A stretch of 64,000 bases of DNA from Rehmannia glutinosa (lineage: Eukaryota; Streptophyta; Magnoliopsida; Lamiales; Orobanchaceae), in the NCBI GenBank assembly GCA_016081115.2, contig CM071934.1, positions 56,777,267 through 56,841,266 of the forward strand, read 5' to 3'. How positions within the stretch are numbered: the stretch's first letter is position 1; the number at the start of each line of letters is the position of its first letter. The translations under genes and the position numbers were made by a program. Positions 44,821 to 56,420 of the stretch are shown here, one piece after another. Below the pieces are notes generated by a model that searched no databases, had not been told where the DNA came from, and saw only the letters and a program-made list of their open reading frames with translations.

Positions 44821-44880
44821 GGTGCGACCGGTCGAGGTGGGGTGCGACCGGTCGCCCTAGGGTGCGACCGGTCGACCTCA
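44821..44880. repeat. three 20-bp tandem units with CGACCGGTCG palindrome
   Basis: GGTGCGACCGGTCG starts at 44821, 44841 and 44861, each followed by a variable six bases. Related words flank it (GCGACCGGTTGCC near 44751, GACCGGTCCCC near 44885, GGTCGACC near 44954). By orientation this is the U3 side of the LTR. The equivalent block in the other LTR (38709-38770) keeps only one intact palindrome. Confidence 0.92.
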
Positions 44881-45504
44881 CCCTTGACCGGTCCCCCTCC
44901 CTCTTTTTTCAAGACCTGTAAGTTCTGTTTCGTGTTTTCTTTCCTTGGTACAGGTCGACCATTTGGGCGACCTGGCCGACCACCTCCCTTTGAAATGTTG
45001 TCCGATTTTTTTCAAAAATAAACTTCAAGAAATACTCCAAAAAATTAGTAAAAACATTTTAAATCATTTGGGAGTATTTAGACAACATTTATAAACATAG
45101 TTTTGGTATAAAAACCAATTTAAACAAAACCATCAAAAGTGTTGTCCAATTTTTATCAAATTAAAAACTCTAAGAAATACTCCAAAAATTAGTAAAACCA
45201 TTTTAAATCATTTAGGAGTATTTGAACAACATATAAAAACATTGTTTTGGTATAAAATCTTATTAAAACAAAATCATCAAAATCTTGATAAAAACATTTA
45301 TCTAACAAAAGACCCCACATAACCCATGTAACCCAATAAATATATTACTATTCAGGTCTAAAAAATATATGTCAGTTCTGGTCGTGTTCGGATTACCCAT
45401 ATTTTTAACAGGTTGTGTTTGGATTGACCTGATTGAGGTAAATGTCATGTCTCAACCCGATCCGTGAACCCAAACACGGCCTGCATTCCAACCCTAATCT
45501 CAAG

Positions 45505-46261
45505 TATACGTGTTGAAGAATGATTATTATGTTGAAATTTGGTGTTTATTTCTGTAAACTGGATTACAAGGAAAAACAAAACCTATCTATTACAGAGAAT
45601 CGAAAATTGCAGAAAAGCTGAGGCGAGTAAAAACTCTATCCGCTAGATAAACACGTCCCGTAAAGTGCTGACGGAACATACATGTTATCCCCAAAGATAC
45701 AACAACTTCGTCCTTGAAATAGCAGCACTGCAAATTCCAATGCACCTTTTGAACTGGAATATGTAAACTGAGTACACTTATGCAAAATACAAAATATAAA
45801 ATGAGAGAATGAAGTTGTGTTATCTGAACAGCAACAATGCACCTATTTGTAGGACTTCCAACCAGGCCTTGGGACTCTTTAATGCGGCAGTAACTTCAGA
45901 GATAATGGGTTGTAACCTCCAGGTAGTGGGCACTCTTCAATTGCCACTATGTTGTAACCTCCAAGTAGTGAGTGTTTTCTCTTAAAAGACACAGGACACG
46001 GGCACGGGCACGCGCGGGCGCGCATGCGCGCGTGTGGCCTTGCCCACCACACCTCACATGTGTATAGTTTTTTCATTTTGTACTCAAGTATCTGACACCC
46101 AGATGCCTAGGTGCCTCCGTTGGAGGTTTCCGAAGACCAGCGTTGACATGATTGATTTTTTCTTTGACCCAGTATGCATTCCAAAATTATTTACTTATTT
46201 ATTTATTTAATTAATAAATTATATTTTATTAATTTATTTATATATTTTTTACAGGCTTTAG
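45505..46261. other. interval between hAT element and MULE gene
   Basis: No gene could be identified. It contains an imperfect direct repeat TTGTAACCTCCA(G/A)GTAGTG at 45909 and 45953 and a CG-rich alternating stretch with the 14-base palindrome GCGCGCATGCGCGC at 46018-46031. Confidence 0.5.
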
Positions 46262-48716
46262 TGTGTCATTAGATATTGGATCCGAGTGAAGAGGAGCTCC
46301 AGCAGATATATATGGAGCGAGTCGATGAGCCGGTTATTTTGTTAGGTTTTCCTCGGTTCATCCCAAAGGAGAACTGGTTTTTTTAGGCGGTGGTCTTTGG
46401 GAGGGCGGGCGGGCGAGAGGTGCAGGTACGGGCACAGATTCGATCCCCCAGCCCCTATTGGTAGAGGCAGAGTGTCAGAGACGGCAGAGGCAGGGACTAC
46501 TGCTAGGGGCAAAGGCAGAGGCAGGGGCAGGGGGAGAGGTAGAGACGATTCAGAGGCCCCCACTACTATCCTACGATTCAGAGGCTGGAGAAGCAGCGTA
46601 GGACAGACGGCCCATCATCCCATCGGGCAGATGATACCTTAGATGGACGGACATATGATTTATCAGCTGGGCAGACAGATGCACATGATGATCCATCAGT
46701 CCGTGGGGAGTATGCGCGCGATGATCCATCAGTCCGTCGGGATACTCATGATGATCCATCCAGTCAGTGGGAAGACAAATATGTTGGTGCTGATTAGGGG
46801 GGTTATACGGGAGGAGATTGGCCTGTTAGAGCGACACATGAGGATTGGTTCTCTCGATTGGAGTCACGAGTCGATGAAGCTGTTTCTCAGTTAGAGATTC
46901 TCATCTCAGAGGAGGGTTCTCGCTTGGACAGACGCCTAGATCAGGAGATAGGTCGGGTTCCAACCTTATTCAGGAGGAGATTAGGCGTTTGTTCCCATAC
47001 ATTGATTAGTATGATGACTTCGTGCATGGAAGTCAAAGATATCCTAGCCAGTCATCTCAGCAGACGCCATCGTCAATGCCGCATCAGACATCGACGATCA
47101 CCCCTCAGAGAGAGACGACTCCTCTTCAGCCGATGTCGACTCCTCTTCCGCCGGTGTCGGCTACTCTTCCACCGGTGTCGACTACTATTCCGATGGTGTC
47201 GATTTCCCTTTCATCGATGTCAACTCCTCTTCTGGCAGTATCATCTTCTCTTTCGGCAATGTCGACTCCTCTTCCGACAGTGTCGACTTCTCTTCCGCCA
47301 TTGTCGACTCCTATTCAGCCTGTGTCGGTACATTCTTCGTGACCACGAGTGTCGGTCACTATTCCGAGGCCATTGGTCCATGGTATTCGAGCTCCTTTTC
47401 CAACACTCGTGGTCCCTGTCCACGAGCGCCCTCTCCGCCTACTCCCTTCATCCAGGTTCGGGATAGGCAGCTGTCGCGCCTCATTCGTAGTCCATTCAGG
47501 GATCCTAGTACTCGCAAGCCGGACTCGAGCGAGAGGGAGTATACACACTTCTTACAGTCTACTGAAGAGTAAGTATTAAATATTTTTGCATTTGTCTTGT
47601 CGTCTTAGTATTAACATCTTACTTATATTAGTGCAATGTCTTAATATTTGAGGATCCAATTGCAGGAGGCACGTGGGGCTATTGTACTGTGTTGGGCCAT
47701 TATTTTTTAAGGAAATGGAGGATCCAGCTGTAGAGTTGGAGAATGATGTAAGTTTCTTAATTTTATTTAGTTGATGAATATTTTATTTATTTCATATTGA
47801 TTAATATTGATTTCTTTCATTTCTGTACAACATATAAATGCATACCTGTCCATACTACAGTCTGATCCCCAGTTTCTTGGGATTGAACCTCATCCCAAGC
47901 AGTTGGGAACTTATAGGATTGTATCTACGACATTTTCGGTTAGTTTATTTATTATGTGTCTCGCATTTTACTTCAAACTTAATAAATGATACTTGTTAAT
48001 TCATAAACATTTTCTATGTGTAGGATTCCATACAACATATATGGAATCATATGCATGGTCGGGATCCTGCTGGCACAGTATATGACCCGGCGACCATGGA
48101 GGAGATTCCTCCCGGACAGGAGCTGGATGAGTTGGTTAGGGTTGTCCATCACAGATCTCCAGGATGGGGTAATCAGGGTTCGTGGAGTGACTTTGTGCAT
48201 GTACATTTGAATTTATTTATTTTTTGGCTAGTTTATTCATTTTTTTCATTAAATATTTTTGATTAATTAATGATTTGTTTTTTTCCCCAGGTGTTCATGA
48301 TCGTGAATTTATCGGCACATTTTGTCGTGTGCAGACTGGATCTCCGTAGAGCCAAAGTATATATGTACGACTCTAGACGTGTCCGATGCACACCTGATAT
48401 TCGTGCCTCGAGGGATGCCGACACACGTCCACTCCGTCGCATGCTCCCATGTGTACTTATGTACGCTGGCTTCTACGACGACTTAGGTATCGAGCCCGTC
48501 CGCCGCGAGTGGGAGCTTGTCACTGTGCCAGAGAAAAATTGTTATGTGCAGAACGACAACATCAGTTGTGGCGTATTTGCCATCTATTCCGTCGTTAGTT
48601 GTATCACGAAGAAGATTAATACGAAGCAGGTGCATGAGTCAATTCCCGATCTAAGGAAGACGATGGCACGAAAGATTTACCAGTACAAGACACATAGTAG
48701 TACTTTTCAGTTGTAG
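46262..48716 (+). pseudogene. Ulp1-like (C48) cysteine protease gene carried by the MULE
   Basis: The last four exons look well formed: 47666-47747, 47861-47938, 48024-48200 and 48291-48716, with GT/AG borders. The last one holds a C48 catalytic core: His in NLSAHFVVCRLDL, Asp in VYMYDSRR and Cys in QNDNISCGVFAIY. C48 enzymes cut SUMO/ubiquitin-like precursors or remove them from targets. The 5' part (46262-47575) has LGFPRFIPKENWFF, a stop, a Gly/Arg-rich stretch, an Asp/Arg-rich stretch and a Pro/Ser heptad repeat in more than one frame, so it is broken or misassembled. The protease end could be intact; the whole gene is probably not. Confidence 0.68.
47133..47321 (+). repeat. 21-bp minisatellite encoding nine heptads
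   Basis: Nine tandem 21-base units, consensus (V/M)S(T/S)(P/T)LPP in the + frame, core ATGTCGACTCCTCTTCCG. All nine preserve the reading frame although codons differ between units. Confidence 0.92.
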
Positions 48717-48910
48717 TACATTTTTATTGTATATCTTGTAAATATTTTGAGTTATTTAAATATTCATTTTGCATGGGTTTATGTCCTATTTTTCCAAATC
48801 AGAGGTTATACACTTGAAATTGGTAAAACAAATATAGAAATCTTGTACAAAACTAAGTAAAACTCGTATGGCATGATATTTGTGCCTGTATCGTGCCCAA
48901 CTTTTAATTA

Positions 48911-49068
48911 GGCACGATATATCGTGCCCAATATATAAGCACGATATCGTGCCTGTATTGGGCACGATATATCGTGCCTAATTAAAAGTTGTGCACGATA
49001 TATCGTGCCTAATTAAAAGTTGGGCACGATATATCGTGCCACAGCAAAGTGGCACGATATATCGTGCC
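48911..49068. repeat. palindrome array GGCACGATATATCGTGCC, 3' side of the transposase gene
   Basis: Perfect 18-base palindromes lie at 48911, 48961, 49023 and 49051; a 16-base core is at 48993 and a shortened one (GCACGATATCGTGC) at 48939. A degenerate unit is at 48870. Spacers are AT-rich, several reading TAATTAAAAGTTG. The array lies between the stop of the Ulp1-like gene (48716) and the end of the transposase gene (49157). Confidence 0.96.
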
Positions 49069-49156
49069 TATTGTGAAACACCTGTTTAAATGACTACTGA
49101 CTTTCTGCTCTTAGTGTTATTTGCTAACATAGTATTACAGTTGAAATAATTTTTCC

Positions 49157-52100
49157 CTAATTTTCATCATCCGGACGTATCGAGCATCTTCTACGGGTAT
49201 GATCATCTGCTCGGTATATTCCACATTTCTTTTTACTACGCACTTGTCTTGAAGGACCCGATTGTGTCACTGAGGTACTTACGCGCTCATCAAGCAATAA
49301 TGACATAGTGCATTTGATGCAATTGTGGCGAGCACCCCCACACCTTGAACAAATTTGACTCTTACGTGAATGATTACTTGATGATTCAACAGCAGAATGA
49401 ACTCTACTTTGTCTAGGACGACCTGCTTGTCTCGGGTTATTTGGAGGGTTGCATACTAATTCTCGCACCTCTTGTGGTAGAACCCATTCACTCGGATCAG
49501 GAACTGGTAAAACTTCATCCACCCACATTTGTTGAAGATTTTTATTTTTATAATAATGGGCAACAAATGAATAGATATTGAGGATCGCCTTTTTGCACAA
49601 ATAAACAAACAATTATGTGAAAATATTGAACGAATTATGTGAAAATATTGATATGAATTTTAAATTCATTTATACCTAATTGTTGCAGATGCATGGGAGC
49701 AAGGCATCAATTCATATTCAAATTCTCGACAGCTGCACGTTCTTTGGGATAAGTCAACCAAATAGGTCTTTGTTCCATCTTTCACTTTGTACTTCACATT
49801 ACTAAGACATTGTACATCCATTCTACGACCTATCTCAACTGCATCACTTAATCTTCTGGTTGCTTCAAGTGTTAACTCTTGATTTCTTTCATTAGCAACA
49901 TTGCGTCGTTCATAAAACCACTTTCCAATAATAGTCCGAGCACACTCAAGCACAGAACAAACAAGTAACTTCATGGCCTATAATAACCGACTATTGAAGC
50001 TCTCAGCCGAGTTTGATGTCATGAACCCATAACGTCGGACATGTTACTTAACTCGAGACCATCTGTCTTCCCTTGCACGGTCTAACTTCTTAAACACACC
50101 CGTCTCACTAGCAACTTTTATGTTTTCAAAATACTTATCATAATCTTCACAGCGGTATGAATATGTTGCATTCCTAAACATTGCTACTATATGTTGACCG
50201 TATTGAGTCAAATTACTTTGCAAATGATAAGTGCAAAGCCAATGTGATGCTTCTGGGTATACTACTTTTATGGCATTACTGATACTCTTGTGCTGATCTG
50301 AAACAATCAGTAGATCACGAGGACAATTATAAGCATCTCTCAACTGTCTCAAAAACCATGTCCAGGATTCAGTCGTTTTCAACATCCCCAATTTCAACCA
50401 CAAGTGGGAAAATCTACTCATTACCATCTTTTGTTATGGCAACAAACAATATTCTCTGGTACTTGCCTTTAAGGCGTGTTCCATCAATCACAAAAACTGG
50501 CCGGGCATGGTTCTGGAATCCAGTGATTGATGCATGCAAAGCAAAAAACACGTACTTGAATCTATTAAAATTATCCGACTTCCATCTAGTTACCGATCCG
50601 GGATTCGTTAAATTCAACATGTGTAAGTATGCCGGAAGTAGATTGAATGACTTGTTGCTATCTCCATATATCAACCCAAAAGCATGATGCTTAGCACTCC
50701 ACGCAACATTGTAACTCATTTTAAGCCTATGCCGCGATTCCAACTCCGCTATCATATCTCTTGGCACGAGCGCAGAATGTTCCACTAGTAATCTACATGC
50801 AAAATACGCACCTACTACTTTAGAATGCACCCGCCTAGATGCATTGTCATTCAAATTTAACCCACATCCATGGTGCTTGTCAAACTTCCCTACTCTCCAA
50901 ATACCATCATTTCCATATGCACGCATTCGAAAAGGGCATCGTTCATACTTGCATATTACATAATAACGAATCTTATCCGAGCGTTCAACTCGATACTCGA
51001 CTTGATTTTCAAGGTGATACATGCCTAGTGCCATCTCCAATTTGGTTTTGCTCATGTACGTTGCTCCTTGGCGCAATGTCCCACCAGATGCTTCCAATCT
51101 AGCAGGTTCTTTGGGAGGAACTGGAACTGCGAGAGTGCACCAGAAATCACCCAACTTCGTCCTGTGGGCACTATTATTTTGTCCCTATTATCTCTATGGA
51201 TATCTGGATGTATGTTAGCACCTCGTTCTTCTGGTGCATCTTGGTTTTGGTTTTCTGGAAATGCTTCTCTCCGTCTACGTCTCCACTCACAAAATTCCTC
51301 AAATTCAGCACGTTGTTGGTCATTTTCAAATTGATTATTAGTTTCAACATCAGTACCAACATCACCAACAGTGTAGTTCTCACCAAAATCATCTGCATTA
51401 TTATTACATTCAAAGATCACCAACACTAGTAGTTTTCACCATAATCATCTTCATTATTATCACAACCAACATCAAAGATCGGTATTATCACGATTAGCAT
51501 CAGTATTATCACAACCCATGTCAGGATAATAGCCATCTTCATTGCTTGGCCTTATACTAGGTCTCAGGCAATTGATATTTGGAACATTAATTGTAGGTGA
51601 GAGTGGACGCGGATGATCAATAATTGGAACATTGTTCATATGCATAAAAAGGTGCTCCACTAGGCCTTACTACATGACTATATAGATTGATATGCGGTAC
51701 ACCGTATTGTTGAGAACTAAGATGGTGCATGTAGTTGTAATTAGGCCCAATGACTGTTGAAAAATCATTCTGAGTAGCCATTAGTTGCATAAAACTTCCA
51801 CCAATATCTTGTTGACCTTCAACGTTCTCAACTCGATTATGCCCAGACTGACTTCCCAATACATTATGCGAACTAGTCTCATCCATCCTTTTTCTTTTCA
51901 GTGTTACAAAAACAACTGGTAACTCGGTGTCTCAAATGCACTTTCAATGGCACGGTCATTTTTCAACTTTAACTTCCCAAGTTTGTTTCCAGAAATATCT
52001 ATAATAACATGCATTACACAATCGTATATGCCCCTGTCAACTTCAACAACACCATAAACCTCCTCAAATATTTCACTATAATTCATTTTGCCCGGTTCAA

Positions 52101-52170
52101 CACGTACAACTTCTTCTTTACCATTTTTATATTCTAAACCTTCTCGAACAACAACATAGCCAGAGTTCAT
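49157..52170 (-). pseudogene. MUDRA-type MULE transposase
   Basis: The N-terminal exon (52170-51904) reads MNSGYVVVREGLEYKNGKEE. Then follow a variable acidic region, the MuDR domain (FRMRAYGNDGIWRVGKFDKH), the DDE core with VFVIDGTRLKGKYQRILFVA, LLIVSDQHKSISNAI, HWLCTYHLQSNL and NSAESFN, and the SWIM zinc finger CSCREFEYELMPCSHA. The last exon (about 49589-49157) has a CxxCGGxxHNxxKC knuckle. It would cut and paste the element from its terminal repeats. A TAG replaces Gln after KDGNE (about 50414), and single-base shifts occur just after it (VENDx), near 50041 and elsewhere. An intron lies between the SWIM domain and the last exon. All three catalytic acidic residues can be seen but not in one frame. 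Confidence 0.9.
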
Positions 52171-52259
52171 CTAATGACAGGAAATATAGAAAATATTAAA
52201 GATATGCCACAATATGCAAGCATAAAAAGGCACGAAATGAAAATGGAACTACAAAATTT

Positions 52260-52428
52260 GGCACGATATCATGCCTCATTTAAAATTTGGCACGATATAT
52301 CGTGCCTCATTTAAAATTGGGCACGATATAAATATGGCACGATATATCGTGCCAAATTTTACGATATCGTGCCTATATTGGGCACGATCACGATATCGTG
52401 CCTAATATAGGCATGATATATCGTGCAC
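52260..52428. repeat. palindrome array, 5' side of the transposase gene
   Basis: Perfect GGCACGATATATCGTGCC copies lie at 52289 and 52336. Degenerate ones include GGCACGATATCATGCC (52260), a compound GGCACGATCACGATATCGTGCC-like unit (52381-52402) and GGCATGATATATCGTGCAC (52410-52428). They lie 90-260 bases upstream of the transposase start at 52170, in the presumed promoter or 5' UTR. Confidence 0.95.
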
Positions 52429-52430
52429 AG

Positions 52431-54096
52431 TGCATCTTAGAATCAGAAATTTCACATATCGTGTAAATATATTGGTCTTGAACAATTTAAACAAGGTTAA
52501 GTAACTAAGAGGAGAAGCAACATTACCTTGTTAATCGATTTTCTGGTGCGATTTTGGTTGACGAAAGACCACAAAAAGAACTTCTTGATATTTTGTGAAA
52601 AAGAAGAAGAAGAAGAGAGAAAAAATAAAGAGCAAATGGTGGAAGAATCGTATGTATGTATGTATGTATTTAACATGAGAGAGAAATATAACTTACCTAC
52701 TTTAATGGCTTGCATTTAAAGCCTCAAGGGTATTGTGGTACAAGAACCCCAAAAGTGGGTAGAAAACATAATTTTTTATCCTACATGTCAAAAAAGTTTC
52801 TCTCCTATCCCAAGTGGGTAAATCCCACCATTTGCTCTAAAACTGTAGAGATGTTGAAATTACATTCTTATTGACCGAAATGACGCGATAATCAAGATCG
52901 ATATGTAAATTGTAAAGTTAAAAATAATAATTCTACTATAGACCCCATTCTCAAAAGGAAGCTCCACAATAATGACATTAAATAATTTTTTGTTGAGCTA
53001 CGAGAAAATCACTCTAAAAGTTTTTACTACCATAACAATATCAGAGTTGAGTTTCAAGATAACCTTGATTTCAACAAGAAACAAGTAATGCTTGAGTCAT
53101 TTTTTATGAAGTATTCATAGATTAATCATAAATATATTATAATTATTAATTTATATATTCCATGGGACCTATCGGAACTCTCATATATGTATTATCATAT
53201 AAATTCTAACGAATTATTAATTTAGCATGTTGTTCTTGATAGTGTTTTAAAATTCGGACCGGTGAGCGAATCGGTCATGCTACCGGTTCACGGTTCAACC
53301 GGTCGGACCAGTTCAACCGCAGGTCCAACCAGTTTAATAAAAAAGAACAGTTTTTTCTTGCTATATTGTATATAATAATATATTAATATATCAATTATTA
53401 TGTAATAGACTTTTTGAATGAAAAATATATAAATAAACAACTAAAACAATATCTAACATAGCTCAAAATTCAAATAATCATGCTAATGTAGCAAAATACA
53501 AAATTTAAACCTCTAAAAATACTAAAAATAATAGTGTAGCAAAATACAAAATTCAAATAATCATAGACTTTTTCGTCGGTCGCGACTCGGGAACTTCCCA
53601 GTCGGGACCGACTAAAAATAGTATTTAAGTTAGATTGTTAATTAATCGAGTAATAAATTATCAACTGTATTTTGTTGTAATTTTAGGAAACAATAATCGG
53701 TTACCATTCGAAAAGTTTAGGAACCAAACGTAGATTAACTGTATAGTTAGAGGACCAATTTGCAAAAAAATCTTGTGGTTTGGTTTATTCAAAAGATGTG
53801 AACTTGGGTTCAATTCAAAGTCAGAACACCAAAGGACTCGGTTAAACAAATGACTCAGACACGTTTTCATAATTGTCGCAAACCAATTTTTTTGGATCAT
53901 GGGTACAGTCTTGTGCTAGCTATACAACTTGCATAAAATCTTAAAATACCTTACATCATCACCTTTTCGTTTTATTATATTCTTTAGTTGGATCTATTTC
54001 ACAAGTGGCGACAAGCTAGACTTTTAGTTATTTTATTTTGGATTAATCACACAAATACGATCATGAGATTTTGGATAATTATATTATATATATAGG
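52431..54096. other. intergenic region with small repeat fragments
   Basis: No gene was found. About 53255-53330 contains repeated CCGGTTCA/ACCGGTCGGACC words typical of a plant repeat terminus. A GTAT tetranucleotide run lies near 52650-52668 and GAA repeats near 52603-52615. Confidence 0.45.
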
Positions 54097-55130
54097 AAGG
54101 GGATCCTGTGAGGCCACACCCTCCTGTAAGTTAATATATGACCAAATCTACACCATCAAAAACATAAATCAATGGCCAAGATCTAAATAAATATATACAT
54201 CTTTTCATATGAAAATATACATTGTAGAGGGTAAAATAGGAATCCAACAAATTATATATAGTAACCACTTCCTAAAAATTAGGGACGTGATCTTGTATTG
54301 ATCATGTCCCCATAATCAAACGATTCACCTTTCCTTTCTCTCCCTTCCCATTCGAACCTGCAAATTATTCAAATATGACAACATAATCATGCAACATAAT
54401 TAATGAAAAGTATACAATTACACTATACTAACTATACATTAAAACATTACTAAGTATACATAAACAATTAACTAAGTATACAATTATACTAAACTACCTG
54501 TACATTAAAATATTACTAAATATACAGAAACATTTAACTAAATATACAATTACATTGAACTAACTATATATTAAAATATTACTAAGTATACAGAAATATT
54601 TAACTAAGTATACAATTATACTGAACTAAATACACAATTCCACTGAATTACTTATATAACTAAGTATACAATTCCATTGAACAAAGTATACAAATCTACA
54701 GAACTAAGTATACAAATTCACTAAACTACTTATATAATTAAGAATACGAATCCACTGAACCAAGTATACAAATCCACTAAACTAAATATACAATAAAACA
54801 TGACTAAGTATACAAGTCCACTAAACTAAGTATACAATAAAATGACTGTTCACAAATATGGTGGAAAGAAGTATCAATTTTGAAAAAAACGCTTGAAGTT
54901 GATGGGTTTTCCTCCCCAAAAATCGGGTAACTGAAAAGGTAGGATTATGTTTCCTTAAAAATAGCTAATAACCGTCCAATTAACAAAACTGATTAAATAT
55001 AAAAGTACAATTATACCCTTATAAGCCAAAATAAACTAAAATGATCTACACCATCCAAAATTTTAAATCAAGAATCCATAAGTGTTCTTATGGACTAACC
55101 TAAAGGGATTGGTCTCATTTGAACCAATCC
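54097..55130. mobile_element. small non-autonomous MULE-like unit
   Basis: The left end (GGAAGGGGATCCTGTGAGGC) and the inverted right end (AAGGATTGGTTCAAATGAGAC) are loosely similar and both resemble the termini of the neighbouring element at 55158. Subterminal words such as CTACACCATCxAAAA occur inverted at both sides. The inside is an array of ACTAAGTATACAAT-type repeats with no coding capacity. It is flanked by (TA)n. Confidence 0.45.
54380..54840. repeat. degenerate tandem array, ACTAAGTATACAATT motif
   Basis: The word (A)CTAAGTATACAAT, with AACTAxxTATACATTAAAA variants, recurs roughly every 20-30 bases. The inverse-complement motif forms similar arrays inside the element at 55158-58786. 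Confidence 0.7.
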
Positions 55131-55889
55131 TTATTTATATGTATATATATATATATAGGGATATGATCAAATGAGACCAAGCCCTTTAGGTAAGAACATG
55201 AGACCACATCTAGACCATTTGATTTAATAATTAATGGTCCAGATTTTACTCTCCATTTTAGGCATGGGTGGTTGCACGCAAGGGTAAGAAAGTAATTTGT
55301 CCTTTAAGTTAAGGGATATATTTGTAAATCCCTAATTTTCGAATTTTGGTAACTGAAATCTGATATCTCATCACCCCGCGATTTTCTCTTCTTACTCTTT
55401 TCAAAAAATACGAAATTGTTTCTCTCCTCCTCCATCTCCATCTCCTCCATCTCCATCTCGTAAAAAAATCGAAAAATGGCTTCATCTCATCCTACCTAAA
55501 CTCGCTTCCTCTATCTCTATGTTTCAAAATATCGATCACATGAAGTTTATAGGGTTCAAACATCTCTGATTTTTGGCAACTACTCGTGGATAGGATTCAA
55601 CACAAGCTTCTAGGGTTCAATTTGAGTGTAAGTTTTTCTGATCAATTTTGGTGTTTCTTGCTGTTAGGGTTCTTTTTTGTGTTTTTATGGTCGATTTTAT
55701 TGTTTTCATTCTATTCAATTTTAGGGTATAAACATATATTTCATTCGTTCTTGCCGATAGGGTTGATGAATGTTTTTTTTGTGATTTTTGTTGTTCTTAT
55801 GTTGTGTGCTTGTAGTTTATATTTGTTTCGATTTCTCAGTTCCGATTTATCATGGTCGATTTCGCACCTTTGTGCAGTGAGTTGTTAGT

Positions 55890-56400
55890 TGTGTAATAAT
55901 GTATATATAGTTACATAATTATGTATATTTAGTTATGTAATTTTGTATATTGAGCCTTTATGTTAATGTACTTTTATGTTTTTAATAATGTATGCTCAGT
56001 TGCACGGTAATGTATTTTAGGTGTATAATAATGTGTGTTTAGTTATATAATAATGTGTATTTAGTTATAAAACACTTTATTTTGTTACTTGTGCGAACAT
56101 GTATATATGTTATGGAATTATGTGTATTTAGCTATAGAATAATGTATATTTAACTATTGAATAATGTGTTTTCATTTTGTTGTTCAAACATATATGCATG
56201 TTGTGTATTTATCAGTGTTAAAATGTGTTGTTAGTTATTAGAAAATAAGCTTAAATATTTGAAATGCTTTGTGTATGTTTATATTTTTGCTTGGTGTTTA
56301 AATAGGTATGTAATATTGCGTACTTAAGTATTAAATTATGTATAGTTAGTTAGTATGATATGGTTATCTGTAATATATAGTCTATGAAGTTTGAAGTTGT
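55890..56400. repeat. degenerate tandem array, GTATATTTAGTTAT motif
   Basis: GTATATTTAGTTATGTAAT-like words are repeated every 25-40 bases. Similar, looser copies occur at 56990-57440 and, inverted, at 57700-57960. Confidence 0.7.
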
Positions 56401-56420
56401 TTTCCATGGTATATTCGCAG

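Larger units (their letters stand above)
37749..45307 (-). mobile_element. Ty1/copia LTR element with internal deletions
   Basis: Two 1.44-kb LTRs and a perfect 5-bp duplication AAAGA (37744-37748 and 45308-45312) define its ends. On the - strand the order is 5' LTR, primer site, gag, RT remnant, RNase H remnant, PPT and 3' LTR. Protease and integrase are missing, and the coding parts carry stops and frameshifts. The LTRs are very similar outside their CG-rich part, so the insertion is probably recent and mobilised in trans. The copia lineage was not determined. Confidence 0.93.
43867..45307 (-). repeat. 5' LTR of the 37.7-45.3 kb copia element
   Basis: The + strand begins TGTAAGTCCAAGCGG and ends TTTATCTAACA. 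It carries the hairpin array (44126-44360) in its downstream part and a CG-rich tandem repeat (44821-44880) in its upstream part, as read on the element strand. Confidence 0.94.
37510..45496. mobile_element. hAT-type element split by a copia insertion
   Basis: The left terminus TAGGGAAGGCAAT and the reverse complement of the right terminus, TAGGGTTGGAATGC, are similar. A perfect 8-bp duplication ATCTCAAG flanks the whole unit (37502-37509 and 45497-45504). Its own sequence is 37510-37748 plus 45308-45496 (about 430 bp), rich in inverted GGGTT/AACCC words and without coding capacity. The copia element at 37749-45307 interrupts it. Confidence 0.82.
46262..52430. mobile_element. Mutator-like element with MUDRA-type transposase and Ulp1-like gene (ends not found)
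   Basis: A MUDRA-like transposase on the - strand (49157-52170) converges on a Ulp1-type cysteine protease gene on the + strand (46262-48716). MULEs carrying Ulp1-like genes are known in plants (for example KI-MULE and Kaonashi types). No terminal inverted repeats or 9-11-bp duplication could be located by eye, so the stated limits are those of the recognisable contents. Confidence 0.62.

Noticed and set aside
48870..49068. Evenly spaced palindromic repeats that resemble a CRISPR array
   Set aside because: Spacers are short, AT-rich and partly identical, the repeats vary, the context is a plant MULE and no cas genes exist. It is a palindrome array of the transposon.
55586..55888. Hydrophobic frame of about 100 codons
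   Set aside because: A Phe/Leu-rich translation of T-rich DNA inside a MULE; no homologous motif, and the neighbouring sequence is a tandem repeat.
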